Of a DNA stretch of 64,000 nt, positions 49,642 to 57,964 are shown one piece after another. Position 1 is the stretch's first letter. Each line of letters opens with the position of its first letter. The notes beneath the pieces were generated by a model. It did not search any database. It saw only the letters and a program-made list of their open reading frames with translations, and was not told the DNA's origin. The stretch lies in the NCBI GenBank assembly GCA_018364635.1, contig JAGZLR010000007.1, forward strand, positions 4,107 through 68,106, read 5' to 3'. Position numbers and translations under genes: made by a program. Origin of the DNA: Clostridiales bacterium. GTDB lineage: Bacteria; Bacillota; Clostridia; Lachnospirales; Anaerotignaceae.

Positions 49642-51249
49642 TCATTTTTCTTTCGCAATGGCTGCACCGACGAAATCCACAAAAAGCGGATGAGGACGAT
49701 TTGGTCGCGACTTAAATTCTGGATGGAATTGTACGCCCACAAACCATGGATGGTCCTTTATCTCTACAATTTCTACTAGCTTTTCATTTGGCGAAATACC
49801 TGTAATCTGCATTCCTGCTCCTTGAATTTCTTTTCTGTACTCATTGTTAAACTCATAGCGATGACGATGACGCTCATAAATTAAATCTTCTTGGTAAGCA
49901 TGGTAAGCAAAGGAGTCTTTACCAACAAGCTTACAAGGATATGCACCTAACCGCATCGTGCCGCCTAAATTGTCAATATCCTTTTGTTCAGGCATAATAT
50001 CAATCACAGGATGTGTTGTATCTGGCTTTACTTCAGCCGTGAAGGCATCTGCATAACCCACAACATTTCTTGCAAACTCAATTACAGCACATTGCATACC
50101 AAGACATATGCCGAGAAATGGTATCTTTTGTTCTCTAGCATAGCGGATAGCAGAAATTTTTCCTTCTAGCCCTCTGTCACCAAAACCACCAGGTACCAAA
50201 ATTCCATTTGTATCCTTAAATATCTCAGAAGCATTTTCATCTGTCACATCTTCCGCATTAATCCACTGAATGCTCACATTCGTTCCATGCTCCAGACTTG
50301 CGTGGTAAAGAGATTCTACAATAGATAAATATGCATCATGCAGCTCTACATATTTTCCTACCAAGGCAATATTTACATTTCCAGTTAATGCCCGTTCTTT
50401 TTCTATCACACGATTCCATTCTGTAAGATCTGGCTGTCTAATATCCAAACCAAGTTTTTTGCAGACAGTCTTTGCAAGACCCTCTTTTTCCAACATTAAA
50501 GGAATTTCATATAAAGTATCTGCATCTAAGTTTTGAATAATACTCTCATCTGTTACATTACAGAAAAGCGCAATTTTATCCTTCTGACTTTTAGAAATTT
50601 CGTGTTCCGTTCTACATACAATAATATCCGGCTGAATTCCTATAGAAAGAAGCTCTTTTACAGAATGCTGTGTTGGCTTTGTCTTCATTTCGCCGCCTTT
50701 AGATAAGTAAGGAATTAAAGTAACGTGAATATAAACACAGTTCTCCTTTCCCACTTCTCGTGATACCTGACGAATTGCCTCAAGAAATGGATGGCTTTCA
50801 ATATCACCGACTGTACCGCCGATTTCCGTAATCACGATATCAGATTGGGAAGATTTTCCAGCACGATATACTCGTTCTTTAATCTCATTTGTAATATGAG
50901 GAATCACTTGTACCGTTGCGCCTAGGTATTCTCCCTTTCTTTCCTTATTTAATACAGACCAATATATCTTACCTGTTGTTGTATTATTGTTTACTGTTAG
51001 ATTTTCGTCAATAAATCTCTCATAATGGCCCAGATCCAAATCTGTCTCAGCGCCGTCATCTGTCACAAAAACCTCTCCATGCTGAAATGGACTCATTGTA
51101 CCAGGATCAAGATTAATGTACGGGTCAAATTTCTGAATGGTAACACTGTAGCCTCTTAATTTTAATAAACGGCCCAACGAGGCTGCCGTAATCCCTTTTC
51201 CTAATCCAGATACAACTCCTCCTGTAACAAAAACATATTTCGTTTGCAT
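49642..51249 (-). CDS. pyrG: CTP synthase
   Basis: Makes CTP from UTP, ATP and glutamine. The start is ATG 51249 (GGGGGTAAGGAG upstream), giving 535 residues, the standard length; an upstream GTG at 51294 would add 15 residues. The N-terminal amidoligase domain begins YVFVTGGVVSGLGKGITAASLGRLL (seen as TGGVVSGLGKG). The C-terminal glutaminase has the nucleophile cysteine in FLGICLGMQ and the catalytic H-x-E in FHPEFKSRP. A single-gene unit with its own promoter. Confidence 0.97.
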   Translation of the reverse strand: MQTKYVFVTGGVVSGLGKGITAASLGRLLKLRGYSVTIQKFDPYINLDPGTMSPFQHGEVFVTDDGAETDLDLGHYERFIDENLTVNNNTTTGKIYWSVLNKERKGEYLGATVQVIPHITNEIKERVYRAGKSSQSDIVITEIGGTVGDIESHPFLEAIRQVSREVGKENCVYIHVTLIPYLSKGGEMKTKPTQHSVKELLSIGIQPDIIVCRTEHEISKSQKDKIALFCNVTDESIIQNLDADTLYEIPLMLEKEGLAKTVCKKLGLDIRQPDLTEWNRVIEKERALTGNVNIALVGKYVELHDAYLSIVESLYHASLEHGTNVSIQWINAEDVTDENASEIFKDTNGILVPGGFGDRGLEGKISAIRYAREQKIPFLGICLGMQCAVIEFARNVVGYADAFTAEVKPDTTHPVIDIMPEQKDIDNLGGTMRLGAYPCKLVGKDSFAYHAYQEDLIYERHRHRYEFNNEYRKEIQGAGMQITGISPNEKLVEIVEIKDHPWFVGVQFHPEFKSRPNRPHPLFVDFVGAAIAKEK

Positions 51250-51332
51250 ACTCCTTACCCCCGAGTAAAATTTTGAGTGATATACTTTTCGCACATAACT
51301 TATTGAAATTTTATCAATAAAAACTTCTTTCT

Positions 51333-51361
51333 ATATTATCATATTTTTCTGCATTACTCAA
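51333..51361 (-). promoter_or_regulatory. Promoter of pyrG
   Basis: TTGAGT (51361-51356), a 17-base spacer and TAATAT (51338-51333) on the reverse strand. The rest of the 388-base gap to 51638 holds only AT-rich sequence and the unidentified promoter of the next operon. Confidence 0.6.
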
Positions 51362-51637
51362 CATCGGAAATCATTTTCATTTGCTTCCCACAATATTTTC
51401 GGAACAGTTTGCTGAAAAATATCAACTGGATGACAGCTTTTTCCCACGATCTTTCAAAATATTTCCCTAATTGTCATCAAAAAATTCATAAAAGTATTTA
51501 TTAAATAGAGATAATATGTTAAAATGTTTAGGAATATGCAGATGACTGAAAGACTAACAAATTGTAAATACTAGCTTTATGTTTTTCATCAAAACAAAAC
51601 GTCTGCAAACAAAAATGATTTTAAGGAGAGAATATAA

Positions 51638-52141
51638 ATGAGTAGTCTTTATGAAAAATGGTTAGTGAGTGCCTTTACCAGAGATGGCAAAAGCATTGAT
51701 AAGACATGGGATGCCTACATGCCAAAGGAACAAAAAATTTATGAATATATTTTAGGAGAAAAAGTTACAAAACTAGGTGGTACAATTGCAGAAATAGCTG
51801 CAAAGTACAACATGACTCCAGTAGAAGCTGTTGCCTTTGTCGATGGCATTAACGAAGCTCTCATTAATCCATATGATGTCAATACTTTAGAGGAAAATAC
51901 AGTCGTTGAACTTGAGATTGATTTTGAGAAACTTTATAAAAAAATGGTAGAGTATAAAGCAGATCATCTTTATTCTCTTCCACAGTGGGATAATATTTTT
52001 ACAGAAGCTCAAAGAAAAGAAATGTTTTTGGATCAGAGAAATTCCAAAACAATTATAAAGGGCGCAAAGGTTGGCCGTAATGATCCATGTCCTTGTGGAA
52101 GCGGTAAAAAATATAAACATTGCTGTGGCAAAAATCAGTAA
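51638..52141 (+). CDS. SEC-C-motif protein of unknown function
   Basis: The 167-residue protein ends with a SEC-C zinc-binding motif, GRNDPCPCGSGKKYKHCCG, as found at the end of SecA. Residues about 1-140 are mixed helix/strand (VTKLGGTIAEIAAKYNMTPVEAVAFVDGINEAL is a clear helix-turn-helix-like stretch) with no recognised domain. AAGGAG lies 8 bases upstream. Its stop overlaps the next start (TAATG), so it is translationally coupled to the sua5 gene. Confidence 0.78.
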   Translation: MSSLYEKWLVSAFTRDGKSIDKTWDAYMPKEQKIYEYILGEKVTKLGGTIAEIAAKYNMTPVEAVAFVDGINEALINPYDVNTLEENTVVELEIDFEKLYKKMVEYKADHLYSLPQWDNIFTEAQRKEMFLDQRNSKTIIKGAKVGRNDPCPCGSGKKYKHCCGKNQ

Positions 52142-53193
52142 TGGATACGATTATAGAAACATTTGACCCTGCCCATCCTGATAATAGCGTCATAGAAAAA
52201 GCCGCCGGCATTCTCCAGCAAGGAGGCCTGGTGGCTTTTCCTACAGAAACAGTTTATGGTCTGGGTGGAAACGGTCTTGATGTAACAGCCTGTAAAAAAA
52301 TTTACGCGGCAAAAGGGCGCCCATCTGATAACCCGCTGATTTTGCATATTGCAGACGTCAAAGATTTAGACCGTATTGTCAAATATATTCCTGAAAAAGC
52401 AAAACCTGTGATAGATCATTTTTGGCCTGGTCCAGTTACATTAATTTTTCCAAAAGCTGACTGTGTTCCTCTGGAAATCACAGGTGGCTTTCCAAGTGTT
52501 GCTGTACGCTTTCCATCAAATGAAATCGCACGGTTGGTCATTCGAAAATCTGGGCTTCCTATTGCCGCTCCTAGCGCTAATTCCTCTGGTAAACCTAGTC
52601 CAACACGGGCTTCCCATGTGGCATATGACCTGAATGGCAAAATAGATATGATTATTGACGGAGGTCCAACGCAATGGGGATTGGAGTCTACAATTTTGGA
52701 TGTCACCTGTGATCCACCAATGATTTTAAGGCCCGGTGCAGTGACAAAAGAAATGTTAGAGGCTATTTTAGGTCCTATCTCAGTCGACCCCACAGTGCTT
52801 AAAAAACCAGAGCCTGGAATGAAACCGAAAGCTCCTGGAATGAAATATACCCATTACTCGCCACAAGCTCAAGTCATCCTTGTGAAAGGAGAACTAGACT
52901 TAGTCAGTAAAAAAATCAACGAACTAACTAAAGAACAGATAAAAAAAGGTATTCGTGTAGGAATTATGGCAACAGAGCAGACCAAAGACCGCTATCCTTT
53001 AGGACAAGTATTAATTGTTGGCAATCGTCAACATCCTGAAACCATTGGAGCTAATTTATTTAAAATGCTACGGAAATTCGATTATTTAGGGGTAGATATC
53101 GTTTATTCAGAAGTTTTTGACGAAACAGGAGAAGGTGCTGCCATTATGAATCGTCTAAATAAAGCTGCTGGCTATCATTATATTGAAGTTTAA
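52141..53193 (+). CDS. Threonylcarbamoyl-AMP synthase (Sua5/YwlC)
   Basis: The start is ATG 52141, overlapping the previous stop by one base, giving 350 residues. The YrdC domain (about 1-205) carries GGLVAFPTETVYGLGGNGL, KIYAAKGRPSDNPLILHI, WPGPVTLIF and PSANSSGKPSPT. The C-terminal Sua5 domain (about 220-348) distinguishes it from short TsaC. It makes the activated intermediate for the t6A tRNA modification. It is in an operon with rpiB and upp, a common Firmicutes arrangement. Confidence 0.93.
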   Translation: MDTIIETFDPAHPDNSVIEKAAGILQQGGLVAFPTETVYGLGGNGLDVTACKKIYAAKGRPSDNPLILHIADVKDLDRIVKYIPEKAKPVIDHFWPGPVTLIFPKADCVPLEITGGFPSVAVRFPSNEIARLVIRKSGLPIAAPSANSSGKPSPTRASHVAYDLNGKIDMIIDGGPTQWGLESTILDVTCDPPMILRPGAVTKEMLEAILGPISVDPTVLKKPEPGMKPKAPGMKYTHYSPQAQVILVKGELDLVSKKINELTKEQIKKGIRVGIMATEQTKDRYPLGQVLIVGNRQHPETIGANLFKMLRKFDYLGVDIVYSEVFDETGEGAAIMNRLNKAAGYHYIEV

Positions 53194-53214
53194 TTCTAAA
53201 ATGAGGAGGTTTAT

Positions 53215-53646
53215 ATGATAGGATTAGGTTGTGACCATGGTGGTTACCAATTAAAACAGGAAATTATAAAATATTTAGACCAGAAAAAAATTCCTTTTAA
53301 AGATTTTGGTACATATTCCGAAGAGTCCTGTGATTACCCTAAATTTGCCCATGCAGTGGCTCACGCAGTCGTAAAAGGCGAATGTGAAAAAGGAATTCTA
53401 ATCTGTGGTACAGGGATTGGTATCTCTATTGCTGCCAATAAAGTCAAGGGAATCCGTGCTGCATTATGCCATGATTGCTTTTCTGCTCGGGCTACAAGAG
53501 AACATAATAACGCTAATATTCTAGCAATGGGTGGCAGAGTTATCGGCCCTGGTTTGGCAGTGGAAATTGTTGACATTTTCCTGCACACAGAATTTTCAAA
53601 TGAACAACGGCATCAAAGGCGTATCAATCAAATTGAGGAAAACTAA
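53215..53646 (+). CDS. rpiB: Ribose-5-phosphate isomerase B
   Basis: The 143-residue enzyme interconverts ribose 5-phosphate and ribulose 5-phosphate in the pentose-phosphate pathway. It has IGLGCDHGGYQLKQEI, CGTGIGISIAANKVKGIRAALCH (C and G-loop catalytic region) and REHNNANILAMGGRVIG, typical of RpiB. The ribosome-binding site is AGGAGG. It lies 21 bases after sua5 and 17 before upp. Confidence 0.95.
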   Translation: MIGLGCDHGGYQLKQEIIKYLDQKKIPFKDFGTYSEESCDYPKFAHAVAHAVVKGECEKGILICGTGIGISIAANKVKGIRAALCHDCFSARATREHNNANILAMGGRVIGPGLAVEIVDIFLHTEFSNEQRHQRRINQIEEN

Positions 53647-53663
53647 AAATCGGAGGTTTTATT

Positions 53664-54290
53664 ATGGGAAGACTAATTATATCTGATCATCCGTTAATAC
53701 AGCACAAAATGAGTCTTTTAAGAAATAAAGAGACTGGTTGCAAAGAATTTCGCGAGCTGACAGAAGAAATTGCTATGCTATTATGTTACGAGGCTACAAA
53801 AAATATAGAATTAACAGATGTAAAGATTGAAACCCCCCTTGCTACAGCAGACTGTAAAGAAATGAAAGACAAATTTGCTGTTGTCTCTATCTTACGTGCA
53901 GGGATTGGTATGACAGATGGAATTTTAAAGTTGATTCCTACAGCTAAGGTTGGACACATCGGCCTATATCGTGATCCAGCTAGCCTTATTCCAGTTGAAT
54001 ACTACTGTAAATTGCCTGCGGATATCCATGAACGCAGAATTATTATAGTAGATCCAATGCTCGCTACCGGTGGCACAGCCACAGCAGCAATCACGTTTCT
54101 TAAAGAACACGGCGCAAAAAAAATCTCTTTCTTATGCATTGTCGCCGGACCTGATGGAGTAAAACAACTACAGCAGGAGCATCCTGATGTTGATGTATAT
54201 ACCGCCGCATATGATGCCATCATTAATAGCAAAGGGTATATTGTACCTGGGCTTGGTGATGCCGGTGACAGAATTTTTGGCACAAAATAA
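53664..54290 (+). CDS. upp: Uracil phosphoribosyltransferase
   Basis: The 208-residue enzyme salvages uracil to UMP using PRPP. The N-terminal IISDHPLIQHKMSLLRNKETG, the PRPP-binding IIIVDPMLATGGTA and the C-terminal YIVPGLGDAGDRIFGTK are diagnostic. CGGAGG lies upstream. It is in the operon with rpiB, and the next gene starts 28 bases later. Confidence 0.96.
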   Translation: MGRLIISDHPLIQHKMSLLRNKETGCKEFRELTEEIAMLLCYEATKNIELTDVKIETPLATADCKEMKDKFAVVSILRAGIGMTDGILKLIPTAKVGHIGLYRDPASLIPVEYYCKLPADIHERRIIIVDPMLATGGTATAAITFLKEHGAKKISFLCIVAGPDGVKQLQQEHPDVDVYTAAYDAIINSKGYIVPGLGDAGDRIFGTK

Positions 54291-54318
54291 TCCGTGCCTT
54301 TTCAAGGAGTGAATATCA

Positions 54319-55362
54319 TTGGCTCATAACTGGTTACTTTATATCGCTGCTTTTGCCTGTGCATTTGCTATTTCCTTGGTTACAACCCCTTTAGCAAAAC
54401 GTATTTCAGAGCTAACTGGGGCCATCGACTATCCTAAAGCAAGAGGAATGCACAAAAAACCAATGCCTAGAATGGGCGGTATCGCAATCGTACTTGGTTT
54501 TATGATTACTGTTCTTCTGCTTTGCCGCTTTGTAGATGGACTTGATATGAAGCAGTTTGTCGGTCTTATTACAGGAAGTCTCATCATTGTTGTTCTTGGC
54601 ATATTCGACGATATTAAGAATTTACCACCAAAATTAAAATTAAGTGTTCAGATCATTGCTGCATTGGTCGTTATTTTTTCTGGTATTCGCATCAATGTTG
54701 TTCTTTGGCCTGTCACTGCATACTTACAAAAATTAAGTGCCCCTATTACACTTTTATGGATCATTGGTGTAACAAATGCCGTCAATTTAATTGACGGGCT
54801 TGATGGGCTTGCAGCTGGTGTGTCTTCTATCGCTTCTTTGTGTCTTATGGTTTTATGTATTATTACAGGAAGTGAAGTTGCAGTTATGCTCACAGCCGCT
54901 TTGGCCGGCGCCTGTTTAGGATTTCTTCCACGAAATTTTAACCCTGCGGAACTATTTATGGGCGATACGGGGGCAACTTTTCTCGGCTTCGTTTTGGCAG
55001 TTACCAGTATTCTTGGTGTATTTAAAGGGTATGCCATTTTAGCTGTCATTGTGGCAATGGTCAGCTTAGGCCTTCCAGTATTTGACACCCTGTTTGCTAT
55101 GGGCCGTCGGATTGCCCATCATAAGCCAATTATGCAGGCTGATCGTGGTCATTTACATCATCGTTTAATTGATAAAGGCTTTTCACAGCGTCAAGCTGTT
55201 GTCATTCTTTATCTCATTAGCCTATTTTGCGGGTTATTAGCAATCTTTATTTCTCTTAGAGACCTGAGAGTGGCTGCTGTTGTCATTCTTACTGTAGTTA
55301 TTTTAAGTTTTTTAATCTATGTCTTTAACTATCTAAATAATAAAAACAATAATGATAAATAA
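54319..55362 (+). CDS. Undecaprenyl-phosphate GlcNAc-1-phosphate transferase-like (TagO/WecA)
   Basis: The 347-residue protein of the MraY superfamily has about 11 membrane spans and a TTG start with AAGGAG upstream. It has KKPMPRMGGIAIVLGF, GIFDDIKNLPPKLKL (the DD motif), NAVNLIDGLDGLAAG and GDTGATFLGF. The last loop contains HxHH (RGHLHHRL), typical of TagO/WecA rather than MraY. It makes the first lipid-linked sugar for wall teichoic acid or a similar glycopolymer. It ends the sua5-rpiB-upp operon. Confidence 0.92.
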   Translation: MAHNWLLYIAAFACAFAISLVTTPLAKRISELTGAIDYPKARGMHKKPMPRMGGIAIVLGFMITVLLLCRFVDGLDMKQFVGLITGSLIIVVLGIFDDIKNLPPKLKLSVQIIAALVVIFSGIRINVVLWPVTAYLQKLSAPITLLWIIGVTNAVNLIDGLDGLAAGVSSIASLCLMVLCIITGSEVAVMLTAALAGACLGFLPRNFNPAELFMGDTGATFLGFVLAVTSILGVFKGYAILAVIVAMVSLGLPVFDTLFAMGRRIAHHKPIMQADRGHLHHRLIDKGFSQRQAVVILYLISLFCGLLAIFISLRDLRVAAVVILTVVILSFLIYVFNYLNNKNNNDK

Positions 55363-55363
55363 C

Positions 55364-55398
55364 AAAAAATGCCTGTATTTTAAAAATACAGGCATTTC
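55364..55398. terminator. Terminator between convergent genes
   Basis: AAATGCCTGTATTTT / AAAATACAGGCATTT with a short loop, serving the tagO-like operon and the reverse-strand cyclophilin gene. Confidence 0.85.
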
Positions 55399-55401
55399 TA
55401 C

Positions 55402-56241
55402 TTATTTTGTATATGGAACAATCTCTACTTTTTCCAAAATAATATCCTCTACCGGTTTGTCGGTTTCATCCGTTTTTGTTTTAGCGATGGCATCAACTAC
55501 ATCCATTCCCTCGATTACCTGACCAAAAATTGTATATCCATAATCTAAATCTGGGGTACCGCCCAGCTGTTCGTAGTGCTTTTTAGCCTCCTCAGAATAG
55601 TTTGTACGCAACAATTTTCCTGTATTCTGATTTGTAAGCAGTTCGTCTGCCCCATACTTTTCTTTAATTTGATCAACTTGGTCAAAATATCCTTCATAAA
55701 CCTGTGGACGCTGAACAATATAAAATTGACTTCCATTCGTATTTGCACCGCTATTAGCCATAGCAATAGCACCTCGAAAATGATACATTGATGGAGAAAA
55801 TTCATCCTCAAATTTTTCGCCCCATATACTTTCTCCACCACGGCCTGTACCTTCAGGGTCCCCGCCCTGAATCATAAAATCATTGATAACGCGATGAAAA
55901 ATCAAACCGTCATAATATCCCTCTTTCGCATGAGTTACAAAATTCTCCACTGCCTTTGGCGCTTCCTGTGGACAAAGTTTCAGTTTTATTACGCCCATAG
56001 AAGTGGTCATAACTGCAATTTCCTCCCCCTCTTCAGGTTCTTCCAGCTGAGGAAATTCTCCCGTATCTGACAAAAGCCTCTTTTTAATCTCTTCCCACAG
56101 TGCCTCTTCTGATGTGGCAGAAGTTTCAGCGGATGAAGTACTGCTAGATGATTGAGAGCTGCCTCCATCAGAATTATTTGTTTGTGCAGAACATCCTGCA
56201 AGCATCGCTGCTGCAAATAATACAATCAATAATTTTTTCAT
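55402..56241 (-). CDS. Cyclophilin-type peptidyl-prolyl isomerase, lipoprotein
   Basis: The 279-residue precursor has a lipoprotein signal ending MLAGC (C17), then a serine-rich linker. The cyclophilin domain (about 70-275) shows IFHRVINDFMIQGGDPEGTG, AMANSGANTNGSQFYI and the conserved F/R region of the active site. An insert (about 175-235, rich in charged residues) interrupts the usual fold. It helps extracellular proteins fold. It is 19 bases downstream of murG and probably co-transcribed. Confidence 0.92.
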   Translation of the reverse strand: MKKLLIVLFAAAMLAGCSAQTNNSDGGSSQSSSSTSSAETSATSEEALWEEIKKRLLSDTGEFPQLEEPEEGEEIAVMTTSMGVIKLKLCPQEAPKAVENFVTHAKEGYYDGLIFHRVINDFMIQGGDPEGTGRGGESIWGEKFEDEFSPSMYHFRGAIAMANSGANTNGSQFYIVQRPQVYEGYFDQVDQIKEKYGADELLTNQNTGKLLRTNYSEEAKKHYEQLGGTPDLDYGYTIFGQVIEGMDVVDAIAKTKTDETDKPVEDIILEKVEIVPYTK

Positions 56242-56260
56242 TCTTCTTAGGTTCTCCTTT

Positions 56261-57322
56261 TTATTTATAGTTTCTTATTACATTCATAACAGCTTTCACA
56301 CCATCTGACAAATGACTTTGATTCATTCGCTCAATAAACATTTCACGTTTTTCATAGAGCACTTCTATCCCCTGTAAAATGGTCTCAGGATTCATATCCT
56401 CTTCCCTCAAAACCATAGAAAACCCTTGCTTTTCAAAAGATTCCGCATTTAAAATCTGATCTCCTCTACTTGCTTTTGCAGACAGAGGAATTAAAAGATT
56501 TGGTTTCTTTAAAGCTAAAAATTCTGAAATAGAATTAGATCCTGCCCGTGAAATTACTATTTCTGCAATGGCAAAAATATGTGGCAATTCCTCTGAAAGA
56601 TATTCAAACTGTTTATATCCATCCATTGAATCTAAAGACTTATCTAAATTCCCCTTACCACAAATATGGATCAGCTGAAAATCCTTCAATATCTTCGGCA
56701 AAGCTTTTCTCAAATCTGTGTTTATTTTGACGGAACCAAGACTACCACCCATCATCATAAGAATCGGTTTTTGACGGTTGAATCCACATATTTCTAGCCC
56801 CTTTTTTTCATCACCTAAAAAAAGTTCTTTTCGGATTGGAGTTCCTGTATTAATTCCCTTTTTGGTAGGAATATATTGCAGCGTCTCAGGAAATGTTGTA
56901 CATACTTTTTTCGCAAATGGAATTGCAATTTTATTCGCAAGTCCAGGAGTAATATCTGACTCATGAATAATAACAGGCACACCATTCATTTTTGCACCTA
57001 AAACCACTGGCACTGCAACAAATCCACCTTTAGAAAAAACCACATCAGGACGCAATTTATGGATCAGAGACGCCGCTTCTTTCACTCCTCCGACTACACG
57101 AAACATGTCCGTAAAATTTTTTGTTGAGAAATACCGTCTTAACTTCCCTGTGGATACACCATAATAATCTACGCCTATTTTCTCAATCAGCGTTTTTTCA
57201 ATTCCATCATGAGCGCCAATATAGCTGACAGACCAACCCTCTTTAACTAATTCTGGTATCAGAGCTAAGTTAGGCGTCACATGCCCTGCAGTGCCACCGC
57301 CAGTCAAAACTATTTTTTTCAT
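56261..57322 (-). CDS. murG: Peptidoglycan N-acetylglucosaminyltransferase MurG
   Basis: Adds GlcNAc to lipid I to make lipid II. The start is ATG 57322, with AAGG upstream and immediately before the conserved N-terminus, giving 353 residues. It has VLTGGGTAGHVTPNLALIPEL, ADVVFSKGGF-type RPDVVFSKGG, IIHESDITPGLAN, and the C-terminal RAGSNSISEF-type sugar-binding loop followed by PLSAKASRGDQ. The start upstream (57388) lacks a good ribosome-binding site. It is not in a dcw cluster here but a two-gene unit with a cyclophilin. Confidence 0.95.
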   Translation of the reverse strand: MKKIVLTGGGTAGHVTPNLALIPELVKEGWSVSYIGAHDGIEKTLIEKIGVDYYGVSTGKLRRYFSTKNFTDMFRVVGGVKEAASLIHKLRPDVVFSKGGFVAVPVVLGAKMNGVPVIIHESDITPGLANKIAIPFAKKVCTTFPETLQYIPTKKGINTGTPIRKELFLGDEKKGLEICGFNRQKPILMMMGGSLGSVKINTDLRKALPKILKDFQLIHICGKGNLDKSLDSMDGYKQFEYLSEELPHIFAIAEIVISRAGSNSISEFLALKKPNLLIPLSAKASRGDQILNAESFEKQGFSMVLREEDMNPETILQGIEVLYEKREMFIERMNQSHLSDGVKAVMNVIRNYK

Positions 57323-57480
57323 CTGCCTTGCCCCCGTTCCTGTATTATGCCTTTGCTTATCATAGCAGAAAATGATAAAAAGTTCCATATGAAAATATGA
57401 TTTCCTTTTTATCTATCTTTTAAAATAAATAGAAACATGCTATACTCATGTTATTCTATGATAGAAAGGATGTCATTACA

Positions 57481-57891
57481 ATGGACGATTGTATTTTTTG
57501 TAAAATTATTTCTGGTGAAATCCCTTCCGCAACAATATTTGAAGATAAAGAATTTCAAGTAATTTTAGACCGTTTTCCAAGTGGCAACGGACATACCTTG
57601 ATTCTTCCTAAAAAACATTATGCCAATATTTTTGAAATTGATCCGCAAGTAGCCGGTAGATTATTTCAGCTTGCGGTAAAAGTTGCTGCGGCAGTAAAGA
57701 AAACAACTAATTGTGATGGTATGAATATTCTTCAAAATAATGGTACAATTGCCGGACAGACAGTTAACCATTTTCATCTACATATTATACCACGGTTTGA
57801 AAATGATACTGTGACCATTGCCTGGGCACAACAAAATCCTACTGATGCTTCTATTGAGGAGATCAAACAGGCTATTACCGCAAATCTCTGA
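57481..57891 (+). CDS. HIT-family protein (HinT-like nucleotide hydrolase)
   Basis: The start is ATG 57481, with GAAAGGATG upstream, giving 136 residues. It begins CIFCKIISGEIPS (zinc-type C-x-x-C), followed by PKKHYANIFEID and the catalytic histidine triad HFHLHIIPR. The family hydrolyses AMP-linked or nucleotide conjugates. A single-gene unit ending at a bidirectional terminator. Confidence 0.93.
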   Translation: MDDCIFCKIISGEIPSATIFEDKEFQVILDRFPSGNGHTLILPKKHYANIFEIDPQVAGRLFQLAVKVAAAVKKTTNCDGMNILQNNGTIAGQTVNHFHLHIIPRFENDTVTIAWAQQNPTDASIEEIKQAITANL

Positions 57892-57918
57892 TACATTATT
57901 TAACTTTATTTATAATTA

Positions 57919-57964
57919 ATAAAAAAGCCATAGTATTTAATAAATCAATACTATGGCTTTTTCT
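57919..57964. terminator. Bidirectional terminator between convergent genes
   Basis: AAAAAAGCCATAGTATT / AATACTATGGCTTTTT-type stem of about 16 bp with a loop near 57940-57947, serving the HIT gene and asnB. Confidence 0.85.

Noticed and set aside
54648..55088. A 146-codon reverse open frame
   Set aside because: Antisense to the tagO-like gene, whose conserved motifs fix the coding strand.
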